64,000 bases of DNA from contig NZ_NFHD01000012.1 of NCBI RefSeq assembly GCF_002159185.1, forward strand, positions 34,705-98,704, read 5' to 3'. Under the pieces are notes generated by a model, which was given only the letters and a program-made list of their open reading frames with translations, ran no database searches and was not told the DNA's origin. This DNA comes from Gemmiger sp. An87 (GTDB lineage: Bacteria > Bacillota > Clostridia > Oscillospirales > Ruminococcaceae). The position numbers and the translations under genes are program-made. Positions 1 to 8,568 of this stretch are shown piece by piece (position 1 is the first letter of the stretch; each line of letters opens with the position of its first letter).

Positions 1-255
1 AACCTCGCCGAAGTTTTCTCATATTCTAACAAAAGTTGGGCATTTTGGCAATACTGAACGTTCTATTTTTGTTGAATTGTAACTAAATAAGCGCATCTAT
101 CCCGGGATTGGGACCGTTTTCTGTGGTTCATCGGCAACAAGCAAAACCGCTTTGTTTCGGCAGTTTTCACATTTTTATCATAGTTTAAGTGTACCGGTCC
201 GGAAAGCCGCACACAATATACAGATTTCACAAAATCCAAGTGCGTTTTTTTACCT
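1..255. other. Intergenic region at the window edge
   Basis: AT-rich stretch downstream of the glycosidase gene. I see no supported gene, tRNA or clear terminator hairpin. Open frames that cross it have no ribosome site and no recognisable protein. Confidence 0.5.
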
Positions 256-1713
256 TTACCGCGGGGCTTCTTCCAACGTAAAGCGGATGAAATCCACTGC
301 ATCCATCCCCCGGAACACAAAATAGAGCGGATGCACACCCGGCTGAGGACAAAGCCTTGCCGGGCGCAGCAGCGACTTGTCCGCAGGCACCGGGATCACT
401 GCCAGCGGACGGCTTCCGTCCTCCCGGTGGGAAACCAGCATCACGCCCCGGCCCCGGCCCCGCAGCTGCAGAGTAATGCGCCGTTCCTGGCCGGTGAAGG
501 CAAAGGACAAAAAGCCCGCGCTGCTGCCGCTGCGCATGTTGGCAATGTACTGGTCCGGCCTCTCTTCCCGGTCCGTTCCGGTCTGGGTGAAATAGGGGTG
601 CGCCGCCAAACGCAGCCGGGGCAGGCGGATGTCATACCGGGCCGTGCCTTTGGCACTGCGCAGATGGCAGGCAATGCGGGCTTCATAGCTGCCCAAATCC
701 GGCAAGGGCTCCGCCCGAAGGCCGGTGCTGCTGAGGGGAGCCTGGAAAAATCCGCCGTCCGGCCTGCGGCGGAGCGGCTCGGCACAGGCCTGGCGGGAAT
801 AGGAATGCCGGTTGGTCTGCCGGTGATAAAACACATACCACCGCCCCCGGATACAGGCGATGCTGCCATGGGTATTGCCCAGATAGTTGACCGCCTGTTC
901 CTCGCCGGGGTGGCCGGGCAGGAACACATCGCCGATGTCCACCAGCGTTCCGCCGAAGGTGAACGGCCCGAAGGGGTGGTCCGCCATGGCGTAACAAAGC
1001 TCGTGATTGTGCTCGGAAGAATAAATGAAGCAGTAGCGCCCGTCCACCTTGCGGATGGAGCTGGCCTCAAAGAAAGCATGGTTTTCAAAGGCCCCGGGCA
1101 GACCCTTTCGGGGAAACAGCAGATGGGGTCCCTGCCGGATGGTACGCATATCCGGCTCCAGCTCCACCGCCACTCCGCCGGGATTTTCCAGCTGGCGAAA
1201 GCCGGTGACCGGAGCCGGGATACGGGTAGCAAACCCGGAATACAGGTAGACCCGGCCGTCGTCGTCCACCAGAACGCCCGGGTCAAAGGGGAACGGTTCT
1301 CCGGCCCGCTCCCCCCAGAGATGCCCGTCCGGGAAGGTCACATGGCCGTAAAATTGAAACTTGCCCGCCGGTTCGTCGCACACTGCTACTCCTATGCGGC
1401 CCATGAAGTCAAAGGCATAGTAAAGATAATACCGCCCGTCCGGCCCCTGCACCACGTCCGGCGCGTAAAGGCAGCGCCGCCCGCCGGGGTTCATGGGGTC
1501 CTGGTCCTTGCGGTAGATCACACCCTCAAACCGCCAGTCGCTCAGGTCCTCCTCCGGGGCGGACCAGCACACATAATCATTCATACAGAACAGCGGCCCG
1601 CCGAAACGATCATGGGAGCCATACAGATACACCCTGCCACCGAACACCCGGGGTTCACCGTCCGGCACATACTCCCAGCTGGGCAGATAAGGGTTGAACA
1701 CTTCTTTTTTCAT
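256..1713 (-). CDS. GH43-type glycoside hydrolase
   Basis: Predicted five-bladed beta-propeller glycosidase of the GH43 type, which cleaves arabinoside or xyloside linkages in plant-derived oligosaccharides. It has no signal peptide, so it probably acts in the cytoplasm on imported oligomers. Candidate catalytic residues fit the family: Asp18 (base, VPDGEPRVF), Asp144 (pKa modulator, FDPGVLVDDDG) and Glu216 (acid, HAFFEASSI). The propeller covers about residues 1-310 and a beta-sandwich-like part follows to 485. The ATG follows a GAGGGAGAG site. It lies 24 nt behind the Crp-type gene on the same strand, so the two are probably cotranscribed. The exact sugar cannot be read from the sequence. 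Confidence 0.82.
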   Translation of the reverse strand: MKKEVFNPYLPSWEYVPDGEPRVFGGRVYLYGSHDRFGGPLFCMNDYVCWSAPEEDLSDWRFEGVIYRKDQDPMNPGGRRCLYAPDVVQGPDGRYYLYYAFDFMGRIGVAVCDEPAGKFQFYGHVTFPDGHLWGERAGEPFPFDPGVLVDDDGRVYLYSGFATRIPAPVTGFRQLENPGGVAVELEPDMRTIRQGPHLLFPRKGLPGAFENHAFFEASSIRKVDGRYCFIYSSEHNHELCYAMADHPFGPFTFGGTLVDIGDVFLPGHPGEEQAVNYLGNTHGSIACIRGRWYVFYHRQTNRHSYSRQACAEPLRRRPDGGFFQAPLSSTGLRAEPLPDLGSYEARIACHLRSAKGTARYDIRLPRLRLAAHPYFTQTGTDREERPDQYIANMRSGSSAGFLSFAFTGQERRITLQLRGRGRGVMLVSHREDGSRPLAVIPVPADKSLLRPARLCPQPGVHPLYFVFRGMDAVDFIRFTLEEAPR

Positions 1714-1737
1714 AACTTTTCTCTCCCTCGGCCCGGC

Positions 1738-2412
1738 TCAGAATTCCTGGGGCAGTTCCAGCAATTCAAATTCCTTTTTGCGGCAGCGCAGAATCCCCTG
1801 ACGCTGTAATTTGGACAGTTCGGTGCACATAGCGCTTCGGTCCACCGACAGATAATCCGCCAGCTCCTGCCGGTCATAGGGGATGGAAAACTTTGCGCTG
1901 CCCGCCCGCTGCGCCTCGCCGGAAAGATAGGACAGCAGCTTTTCCCGGGTGGTTTTCTGGGCCATATGCTCCACCTTCTGGGTGAGCATCAGATTGCGGC
2001 CTGCCAACACCTGGGTAAGATTGTGAATCATGCGGGTATGGAAACCGCAGGCTGTGGAGCAGGTCTGAAACAGACGGCCCACATCCAGGAACATCACCCG
2101 GGTAGTGGCGGCAGCCACCACACTCACCGTGAGGTTTTCGCTGCCCAGACAAGCGTAGGATTCCGCAAACAGCTGCCCCGGGCCGGATTGCCCCAGAATT
2201 ACCCGGTTGCCCCAGAAATCCTCCTTGATAATATGAGCGGTACCCTCCAGCACAATGCCCATCCACCGGGTGGGCTCGCCCCGATGCAGGATGAACTCTC
2301 CTTTCTGATAAGTGTTCACCACCGCGCACAGGCAGTCTAATAAAACACGAATCTGGTCCGGCTCAATGTTTTGGAACAGCTGCGACGACCGCAGAATCCG
2401 AATGTCTTCCAT
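1738..2412 (-). CDS. Crp/Fnr-family transcriptional regulator
   Basis: 224-residue regulator with an N-terminal cyclic-nucleotide-binding-like beta-roll (about 10-130), a dimerisation helix and a C-terminal winged helix (about 165-215, YDRQELADYLSVDRSAMCTELSKL). There is no cysteine cluster like that of Fnr, so an Fe-S oxygen sensor is unlikely. The ATG follows AAAAGGAGCACTT, and a good promoter sits upstream at 2452-2480. The glycosidase downstream in the same direction is the obvious cotranscribed target. The divergent alcohol dehydrogenase may share control. The effector is unknown. Confidence 0.85.
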   Translation of the reverse strand: MEDIRILRSSQLFQNIEPDQIRVLLDCLCAVVNTYQKGEFILHRGEPTRWMGIVLEGTAHIIKEDFWGNRVILGQSGPGQLFAESYACLGSENLTVSVVAAATTRVMFLDVGRLFQTCSTACGFHTRMIHNLTQVLAGRNLMLTQKVEHMAQKTTREKLLSYLSGEAQRAGSAKFSIPYDRQELADYLSVDRSAMCTELSKLQRQGILRCRKKEFELLELPQEF

Positions 2413-2451
2413 AAGTGCTCCTTTTGTTGGATTTGCAACTTCGTTATTTTT

Positions 2452-2480
2452 ATTGTAGCGCTGCCCGATTTTTCTGTCAA
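2452..2480 (-). promoter_or_regulatory. Promoter of the Crp-type regulator and glycosidase
   Basis: On the minus strand TTGACA (2480-2475), a 17-nt spacer and TACAAT (2457-2452), 40 nt before the start codon. Confidence 0.7.
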
Positions 2481-2512
2481 TGCTCCGGCGGAAAGGCGGC
2501 CCCTTACTCCTC

Positions 2513-2541
2513 TTGAAAAGCCCCGTCTCCTTTTGTAGAAT
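2513..2541 (+). promoter_or_regulatory. Promoter of the alcohol dehydrogenase gene
   Basis: TTGAAA (2513-2518), a 17-nt spacer and TAGAAT (2536-2541). It diverges from the regulator promoter with 32 nt between the two -35 boxes. Confidence 0.6.
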
Positions 2542-2593
2542 AAAAGCAGCAGCGGGAGCTTTTTGTGCCCCGCACAGAAAGGAGCGTTTGGCA

Positions 2594-3775
2594 ATGCAGG
2601 CATTTGTTTATCATATCCCCACTCGCGTGATCTTTGGTAAGGGAACCGAAGCACAGACCGCGGAACAGGTCAAGCAGGCGGGTGCAAAGCGGGTTTTTCT
2701 GGTATACGGCGGAGGCAGCGCAAAACGCAGCGGCCTGCTGGATCGGATTCAGGCAGACCTTGCCCGGGAAGACATTGCCTGCATGACGCTGGGCGGCGTT
2801 CAGGCCAATCCCCGGCTGGGGCTGGCCCGGCAGGGTGTGCAGCAGGCCATTGAATTCGGGGCCGACCTGATTCTGGCAGTGGGTGGCGGCAGCGTGATCG
2901 ACACTGCCAAGTTCATCGCCCACGGTGCAGCCTGCCCCGGCACCGATATCTGGGAGTTCTGGCTGGGCCGCCAGAAGGTAACCGCCAGCCTGCCGGTGGG
3001 CGTGGTACTGACCATCTCCGCCGCCGGGAGTGAAACCAGCGATTCCGCCGTGCTCACCGATGAGGTCACCGGCACCAAGCGGGGACTGAGCACCCCATTT
3101 AACCGGCCGCTGTTCGCCATTCTGGACCCGGAGCTCACCTACACGCTTCCCCTCTACCAGATTGCCTGCGGCATTGTGGACATTATGATGCATACCATGG
3201 ACCGGTACTTTACCCCCACCAAGGGCAACCAGCTCACCGATGCCTTTGCCGAAGCGCTGCTGCGCACAGTGATCGCCAACGGCCCCGCCGCTTTGGAGAA
3301 CAGCCGGGATTACCAGGCCATGAGCGAATTGATGTGGTGCGGCAGCGTTTCCCACAACGGACTCACCGGGCTGGGCGCCGCCATCGACTTTGCGCCCCAC
3401 AAGCTGGGTCATGAATTAAGTGGCCGCTTCGATGTGGCCCACGGAGCCAGTCTTTCCACGGTATGGGGGCACTGGGCCCGGTACTGCCTGCATCAGGACC
3501 CCGCCCGCTTCGCCCAATTCGGCCGCCAGGTCTGGGGTGTGACCGAGCCCGACGACCAGAGTGCAGCGGAACAGGCCATCCAGTGCACCGTAAATTTCTT
3601 CCATTCGTTGGGCATGCCCACCTGTTTCTCCGAGCTGGGCGTGGGTGTACAGCCGGAGGAGGTGCTCTACCAGATGGCGGACAAGGCCACCCGGGGCGAC
3701 ACCTTCCTGCTGGGCAGCTTTTTGCCCCTGAACCGGGAAAAAGCCCTGGAAATCTACCGGCTGGCCAATTGCTGA
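2594..3775 (+). CDS. Iron-containing alcohol dehydrogenase
   Basis: 393-residue NAD(P)H-dependent group III alcohol dehydrogenase, probably reducing aldehydes such as butyraldehyde or acetaldehyde to alcohols during fermentation. It has the cofactor motif GGGS (97-100) and the four metal ligands at family spacing: Asp196, His200, His269 and His283. I place the start at ATG 2594, 7 nt after AAAGGAG. An in-frame ATG at 2480 lies upstream of this promoter's -10 and is rejected. A strong hairpin follows. YqhD- or Bdh-type substrate choice cannot be decided. Confidence 0.9.
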   Translation: MQAFVYHIPTRVIFGKGTEAQTAEQVKQAGAKRVFLVYGGGSAKRSGLLDRIQADLAREDIACMTLGGVQANPRLGLARQGVQQAIEFGADLILAVGGGSVIDTAKFIAHGAACPGTDIWEFWLGRQKVTASLPVGVVLTISAAGSETSDSAVLTDEVTGTKRGLSTPFNRPLFAILDPELTYTLPLYQIACGIVDIMMHTMDRYFTPTKGNQLTDAFAEALLRTVIANGPAALENSRDYQAMSELMWCGSVSHNGLTGLGAAIDFAPHKLGHELSGRFDVAHGASLSTVWGHWARYCLHQDPARFAQFGRQVWGVTEPDDQSAAEQAIQCTVNFFHSLGMPTCFSELGVGVQPEEVLYQMADKATRGDTFLLGSFLPLNREKALEIYRLANC

Positions 3776-3791
3776 GCTGTTTTAAAAAGCT

Positions 3792-3827
3792 AATCCCCCG
3801 GGCAGTCATTTTTGACTGCCGGGGGAT
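3792..3827. terminator. Bidirectional intrinsic terminator
   Basis: Long stem beginning AATCCCCC and closing GGGGGATT, then TTTGTT, with the A-run on the other side. It separates the convergent dehydrogenase and AraC genes. Confidence 0.8.
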
Positions 3828-3831
3828 TTTG

Positions 3832-4704
3832 TTATACATTGTTTTTCTTTGTTTCCGGCAAAGCTTCCTCCGGATATTCCCTTGCCCGCTGGCAGCACTG
3901 ACGATAATATTCTGCCGGAGTTACGCCGAACTCCTGCTTGAAGCTGCGCAGCATGGCGCTGTAGCCGGAAAAGCCGCACTGCATCCAGATTGCTGATAGC
4001 GGCACCCCATTGCACAGCAGCTCCCGGCAGCGGCTCAGCCGGGCTTTTATGATGTATTGATGCAGGGTCTGGCCGGTTCGCTGCTTGAACTGGCGTGCCA
4101 GATGCTCCGGGCTCACATAAAAATGCGCGGCCAGGTCCTTCAGCTGCAGCGGCTCGGCCAGATGAGCGTTGATATAGGCAAACACCTCGTCCACCACCAG
4201 GCGCTTCCGGCCCACCAGTGCAGTTTTTCGCTCCTCATTCACGCAGCAGCGCAGTACCCCGGCCACCAGAAGCTCCACCAGACCCCGGCGATAGACCCCT
4301 CCGGCCAGCGCATCCGGCTGCTCGGTCTCCTTTTGCAGCATGGAATACAGCCGCCGCAGCAGAGTAGCGTTCGGAGTATTCAGTCGAACCACCGCACACT
4401 GGAAAGGCACCACCGAAAAACAGGCTTCCAGATCGCATCCCGGGCAGGAGATTTCCTCCAAAAGGCCCTGCTGCAGCCGCAGCTGCCAGAGCTCCAGGCC
4501 CTGCTCACCCGCGCTGGCCCTGGCCACTGCTCCCGGCCGCAGCAGGGCAATGCTGTCCGGTCCCAGGGCCGCACTGCGGCCGGACCACTGCAGCCGTCCG
4601 CTGCCGCTGTTCACCAGCACCACCAGCTGGCCGCTCTGCGCGTCCAGCTCTTTCTCGCCGCCTGCCTCCAGCGGCCACTGCTTCAGCCGATACCTCTCTT
4701 CCAT
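3832..4704 (-). CDS. AraC-family regulator divergent from bilR
   Basis: 290-residue regulator with an N-terminal cupin-like ligand domain (about 1-160) and a C-terminal double helix-turn-helix (about 190-280, DLAAHFYVSPEHLARQFKQRTGQTLHQYI then SAIWMQCGFSGYSAMLRSFKQEFGVTPAEYYRQ). I choose ATG 4704 because GGGAGGAA lies directly upstream; an ATG 27 nt further up has no site. It is transcribed away from the bilR operon across a 191-nt gap, the usual layout for a local activator. The bilR promoter has a good -10 but a poor -35, which fits activation. The inducer is unknown; a bilin or heme-derived pigment is a guess from context. Confidence 0.85.
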   Translation of the reverse strand: MEERYRLKQWPLEAGGEKELDAQSGQLVVLVNSGSGRLQWSGRSAALGPDSIALLRPGAVARASAGEQGLELWQLRLQQGLLEEISCPGCDLEACFSVVPFQCAVVRLNTPNATLLRRLYSMLQKETEQPDALAGGVYRRGLVELLVAGVLRCCVNEERKTALVGRKRLVVDEVFAYINAHLAEPLQLKDLAAHFYVSPEHLARQFKQRTGQTLHQYIIKARLSRCRELLCNGVPLSAIWMQCGFSGYSAMLRSFKQEFGVTPAEYYRQCCQRAREYPEEALPETKKNNV

Positions 4705-4802
4705 GGAAATTCCTCCCAATTTTTCTCCCAATCTTTTTATTTATTTTATCAAAAGCGCGCTTTTTCATCAAGTTTTGCGCAATTCACATCAAGAAATGGG
4801 AT

Positions 4803-4831
4803 ATATTTTTAACAATTTCCGGGCTTATAAT
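4803..4831 (+). promoter_or_regulatory. Probable activator-dependent promoter of bilR
   Basis: TATAAT at 4826-4831 with no recognisable -35 at the right distance (AT-rich sequence at 4803-4808). The sequence between 4740 and 4825 would hold AraC-type operator half sites. Confidence 0.45.
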
Positions 4832-4895
4832 GGCCTTAGAAACCGGGCCAAACGCCCGCACCGCTGCTTTTTGAGATCGGAAAGGAGATCTTATC

Positions 4896-6818
4896 ATGGA
4901 ACTGCTCACCCCCATCAAGGTTGGCAACATCACCCTGAAAAACCGCATCATGTTCCCCCCGCTGACCACCGGCTATGAAGGCCGCGACGGCAGCATCACC
5001 GAACAGAGCAAGGCCTTCTACACCCGCCTGGCCAAGGGCGGCGTTTCCTACATTGTGCTGGGCGACGTGAGCCCCGTGGCCTCCTTCTCCCCCACCCCTC
5101 GCCTGTTCCACGACGGCCAGATCGCCGGCTTCAAGGATCTGGCGGACAGCGTGCACGCTTACGGCGCTAAGATCGGCGTGCAGATCTTCCACCCGGAATA
5201 CGACGTGAACGCCCTGATTGAGCTGTTCCAGAAGAAGGACATGATGGGCGTGCGCCAGAAGATGCACCACGACATGGAGCATTACGTAACTGACGTGACC
5301 GAAGAGCAGCTGATGGACATCATCCAGAAGATGTGCGACTGCGCCGTTCGCGCTCAGAAGGCCGGTATCGATTTTGTGCAGGTGCACGGTGACCGGCTGG
5401 TGGGCTGCCTGTGCAGCCCACTGATGAACCGCCGCACCGACAAGTTCGGCGGCAGCTTTGAGAACCGCACCCGCTTCGCTGTGATGCTGGTGAAGGCCCT
5501 GCGTCAGGCGGTTCCCGGCATGGGCATCGACTACAAGTTCTCGGTCATCACCCCCGAGCGCGGCAAGGGCGGCATTCCCCTGGCCGAGGCCGTGGATTTC
5601 GCCAAGCTGCTGGAGGAGGCCGGTGTGAACATGCTGCACGTGGCCCAGGCCAATCACACCGGCAACATGGCCGACACCATTCCTCCCATGGGCGTACAGC
5701 CCTACGGCTTCTTTGTGGACATCGCCGGTCAGGTGAAGCAGGCCGTGAACGTTCCCGTAAGCTGCGTGGGCCGCATCATCGATCCCGAGATGGCCGAACG
5801 CGCACTGGACAGCGGCAAGGCCGACATCGTCGCTCTGGGCCGTCCTTTGCTGTGCGACCCCGATTGGGTGGCCAAGCTGGAGGCTGGCAAGGGTTGCGAT
5901 ATCCGCCGCTGCATCTCCTGCAACAAGGGCTGCACCGACAACATCCAGAACCGCAGCTTCCTGTCCTGCGTGCTGAACGCGGAGAACGGCTACGAGCTGA
6001 CCCGCTCCATCACCCCCGCCCAGACCAAAAAGAAGGTTGCCGTGATCGGCGGCGGTGTGGCCGGTATGGAGGCCGCCCGTGTGGCCGCTGCCAAGGGCCA
6101 CGAGGTGGTTCTGTTTGAGAAGAGCGCCCAGCTGGGCGGCCAGCTGAACATCGCCTGCGTGCCTCCCCGCAAGGAGGAGATGCGCCGTGCCACTGCCAAC
6201 CTGGTGCATGAGGTCACCAGCGCCGGTGTGACCCTGCGCATGGGCAAAGCCGTCACCGCTGAGGACGTGCTGGCTGAGAAGCCGGACGCTGTGATCCTGG
6301 CTGTAGGCGCTTCCAGCTTTGCTCCCGCCATCCCCGGCAAAGAGAACACCAACGTGTGCGACGCCTGGCAGGTTCTGGCCGGTGCCCAGCAGGTCTACGG
6401 CAAGGTTGCCGTGATCGGCGGCGGCATGGTGGGCTGTGAGACCGCCGAATACCTGGCCGAGCGTGGCTGCAAGGTGAGCGTTGTGGAGATGATGGACAAG
6501 ATCGCCAACGGCGAGAGCAACACCATTCTGCCCACCCTGATGGAAAACTACGCCCGTTACGGCGTGGAGCAGTATGTGAACCACAAGGTCAGCCAGATCG
6601 CTCTGGATCACATCCTGTGTGAGGACAAGGAAGGCAACACCGTGACCATCCCCTGCGACTACGTGGTTCTGGCCGTGGGCGCCCGCCCGGTAGCCTTCGA
6701 CGCCGAGCCCCTGAAGGCCGCCGGTATCCCGGTGATCGCTGTGGGCGACTGCGGCGAGCGTGCTGCGGACATTTCCAACGCCATCCGCACTGCCTACGAC
6801 GCAGCCAACAGCCTGTAA
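4896..6818 (+). CDS. bilR: Bilirubin reductase BilR (long form, OYE/Fe-S/FAD)
   Basis: 640-residue three-part flavoenzyme. Residues 1-330 are an Old Yellow Enzyme FMN barrel. A 4Fe-4S motif follows (Cys339, Cys342, Cys346, Cys358, the spacing of 2,4-dienoyl-CoA reductase), then two nucleotide-binding folds (GGGVAG 385-390 and a second GGGMVG near 507). The usual active-site Tyr segment of dienoyl-CoA and enoate reductases is replaced by His164-Gly-Asp166-Arg167. As I recall, Asp166/Arg167 in an HGDR motif marks the gut bilirubin reductase BilR, which reduces bilirubin to urobilinogen; the position match is exact. The ATG follows AAAGGAGATCTTATC. It shares an operon with the lipoprotein downstream and faces an AraC regulator. 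The less likely alternative is a related ene-reductase with another substrate. Confidence 0.8.
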   Translation: MELLTPIKVGNITLKNRIMFPPLTTGYEGRDGSITEQSKAFYTRLAKGGVSYIVLGDVSPVASFSPTPRLFHDGQIAGFKDLADSVHAYGAKIGVQIFHPEYDVNALIELFQKKDMMGVRQKMHHDMEHYVTDVTEEQLMDIIQKMCDCAVRAQKAGIDFVQVHGDRLVGCLCSPLMNRRTDKFGGSFENRTRFAVMLVKALRQAVPGMGIDYKFSVITPERGKGGIPLAEAVDFAKLLEEAGVNMLHVAQANHTGNMADTIPPMGVQPYGFFVDIAGQVKQAVNVPVSCVGRIIDPEMAERALDSGKADIVALGRPLLCDPDWVAKLEAGKGCDIRRCISCNKGCTDNIQNRSFLSCVLNAENGYELTRSITPAQTKKKVAVIGGGVAGMEAARVAAAKGHEVVLFEKSAQLGGQLNIACVPPRKEEMRRATANLVHEVTSAGVTLRMGKAVTAEDVLAEKPDAVILAVGASSFAPAIPGKENTNVCDAWQVLAGAQQVYGKVAVIGGGMVGCETAEYLAERGCKVSVVEMMDKIANGESNTILPTLMENYARYGVEQYVNHKVSQIALDHILCEDKEGNTVTIPCDYVVLAVGARPVAFDAEPLKAAGIPVIAVGDCGERAADISNAIRTAYDAANSL

Positions 6819-6861
6819 TCCATTTACCGGACTTATTATAAAAGGAGAATTCTGTATCATC

Positions 6862-7485
6862 ATGAAAAAGCTTGCCATTGCACTGCTCACCCTGACCCTG
6901 GTCTTCAACCTCTGCGCCTGCGGCCAGAGCAGCAGCTCCGCTGCGTCCGCTTCTTCCGCTGCTTCCATCAGCGCCGCTTCCAGCGAAGCTGCCAGTGAGG
7001 CGACCAGTGAGGCCGTTTCCTCCGAGGCCGCTTCCAGCGCGGCTTCCGCCAGCGAGACTGCGGTTTCCGCCGACACTGCTGCCACCGCCAGCGCCACCAC
7101 CGGCCTGTACACCAATCTGGACCAGGCCGCTCTACTGGAGGCCATCGGCCAGTTCAAGGGCCTGTGCAATGTGTCCACCGTGAACGCGGACGGCACCCCC
7201 AACATTGCCATCTTCGTGCCCGGCGTGGCCGATGACAGCCACATCTTCTTCAACTGGGCCGACAACGCCACCAAGGCCAACGTGCTGCGGGAGAAAACCG
7301 CCATTATGAGCTACGACATCGCCGACCCCACCGCCGAGGAGAAGGCCGGCCGCCACTCCGGCGCCGTGGTCAAGCTGGAGCTGGAGGAGGATGCCGACGT
7401 GCTGGCTCAGCTGCAGGAGTCCAACGAATCCGTGAGTGAGGCCAGCGTGGTTCTCAAGATCGTTGAGGTCCTGCCGGTGGGCTGA
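6862..7485 (+). CDS. Lipoprotein with PNPOx-like flavin-binding barrel
   Basis: 207-residue predicted lipoprotein: signal peptide with lipobox LCAC (Cys20), an Ala/Ser-rich linker to about residue 85, then a pyridoxamine-phosphate-oxidase-like split barrel (LDQAALLEAIGQFKGLCNVS, NADGTPNIAIF). The family binds FMN, F420 or heme-like ligands. It begins 43 nt after bilR and a terminator follows, so it is probably the second gene of the bilR operon, displayed outside the membrane. The start ATG has AAAGGAG 14 nt upstream, a long spacing, and no nearer in-frame start exists. A role in binding pigment or flavin for BilR is inference only. Confidence 0.75.
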   Translation: MKKLAIALLTLTLVFNLCACGQSSSSAASASSAASISAASSEAASEATSEAVSSEAASSAASASETAVSADTAATASATTGLYTNLDQAALLEAIGQFKGLCNVSTVNADGTPNIAIFVPGVADDSHIFFNWADNATKANVLREKTAIMSYDIADPTAEEKAGRHSGAVVKLELEEDADVLAQLQESNESVSEASVVLKIVEVLPVG

Positions 7486-7514
7486 TTTCCCCCTGCTTTT
7501 TGCACCAATTTTGC

Positions 7515-7547
7515 ATGCCGCACCCCTGTTTTTCGGGGGTGCGGCAT
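7515..7547 (+). terminator. Terminator of the bilR operon
   Basis: ATGCCGCACCCC stem closing GGGGTGCGGCAT, followed by a run of T. Confidence 0.85.
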
Positions 7548-7553
7548 TTTTTA

Positions 7554-7582
7554 TGGACTTTTGTTGAATTTTCTGCTATACT
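7554..7582 (+). promoter_or_regulatory. Possible promoter of the AraC-rlmD operon
   Basis: TGGACT (7554-7559), a 17-nt spacer and TATACT (7577-7582). It leaves a leader of about 120 nt before the AraC gene. Confidence 0.4.
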
Positions 7583-7710
7583 GGGTATCAATGCGGAAGC
7601 CCGCCGGAAAAGCCCTTGTTTCAGCTCCGGCCCACAGGCCGCGCCCTTCACCGCGTGTCCCCCCTGGCTGCCGCTTTTTCTTTTTGATACCTTGCGGAGG
7701 TGCCTTCTTT

Positions 7711-8547
7711 ATGGCGGAAACCTACAAACAATCCTTTAAACAGCATTACACAGACAATGTGGAGCTGTCCATCTTCAACTGCGGGCTGCAGTCCTGTGCG
7801 CCGTCCCATGCCTGGGGCCCCGGCGTGCGGGACCATTACCTGATTCATCTGGTGGTGAGCGGTCACGGCCAGTATACCATGAACGGCCGAAGCTTTACTC
7901 TGGGCCCCGGAGATCTGTTTCTGGTCAAGCCCAATCAACTGGTGAGCTACTGCGCCGATGCCAACGATCCCTGGGAATACTACTGGGTAGGCTTCAACGG
8001 CGCGTTTGCCAACAAGCTGGTGCAGCAGACCCCCTTCACCGATCAGTCCCCGGTGTATCACTGCGGGGAGTCGGAATCCCTGAAGCAGGCGCTGCGCTCC
8101 ATTTACGATTGCCGTGGCCCGGAATCCCACCACGAAGCTGCCATGGTAGGCCATTTGTACCTGTTTTTGTCCTGCCTGATGAAGCAGGCCCATGAATGCG
8201 ACCCTCGGGTGAGCAACACCAGCTCCCAGTATGTACATGGAGCCATCAAGTACATCCAGTTCAACTATTCCCACGACATCAGCATCGACGACATTGCCAA
8301 AGCGGTGGGCGTGAGCCGCAGCCACCTGTATCGGGTATTTATGAGCAATGTGGGCCAGAGCCCCATCGATTACTTAACCAACTACCGCATCGGCGAGGCC
8401 TGCAATCTTCTGCGGGATTCCAAGCTTTCCATCGCCGAGATCGCCGTTTCCGTGGGCTTTTTTGACCAGTTCTATTTCTCCCGGGTCTTTAAAAAGACCA
8501 AGGGCGTACCGCCCAGCCGCTATCTGAGCAGCATTGAAAAGCCTTGA
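7711..8547 (+). CDS. AraC-family regulator with cupin domain
   Basis: 278-residue AraC/XylS-type regulator. The N-terminal cupin (about 20-110, HLVVSGHGQYTMNGRSF) is of the sugar-sensing type. The C-terminal double HTH (about 180-275) includes DIAKAVGVSRSHLYRVF and IAEIAVSVGFFDQFYFSRVF. ATG 7711 follows GCGGAGGTG; in-frame codons further up lack a site. It is the first of three closely spaced genes and lies 21 nt before a membrane-anchored sugar-binding-like protein, suggesting a sugar signal. I see no transporter genes nearby. Confidence 0.85.
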   Translation: MAETYKQSFKQHYTDNVELSIFNCGLQSCAPSHAWGPGVRDHYLIHLVVSGHGQYTMNGRSFTLGPGDLFLVKPNQLVSYCADANDPWEYYWVGFNGAFANKLVQQTPFTDQSPVYHCGESESLKQALRSIYDCRGPESHHEAAMVGHLYLFLSCLMKQAHECDPRVSNTSSQYVHGAIKYIQFNYSHDISIDDIAKAVGVSRSHLYRVFMSNVGQSPIDYLTNYRIGEACNLLRDSKLSIAEIAVSVGFFDQFYFSRVFKKTKGVPPSRYLSSIEKP

Positions 8548-8568
8548 CCTCTTCCAGGAGACCTGCCA

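Noticed and set aside
63..338. 91-codon frame at the left edge
   Set aside because: Overlaps the glycosidase 3' end, no ribosome site and no recognisable motif.
4836..7304. An 822-codon minus-strand frame over bilR and the lipoprotein gene
   Set aside because: Antisense shadow of two well-supported genes.
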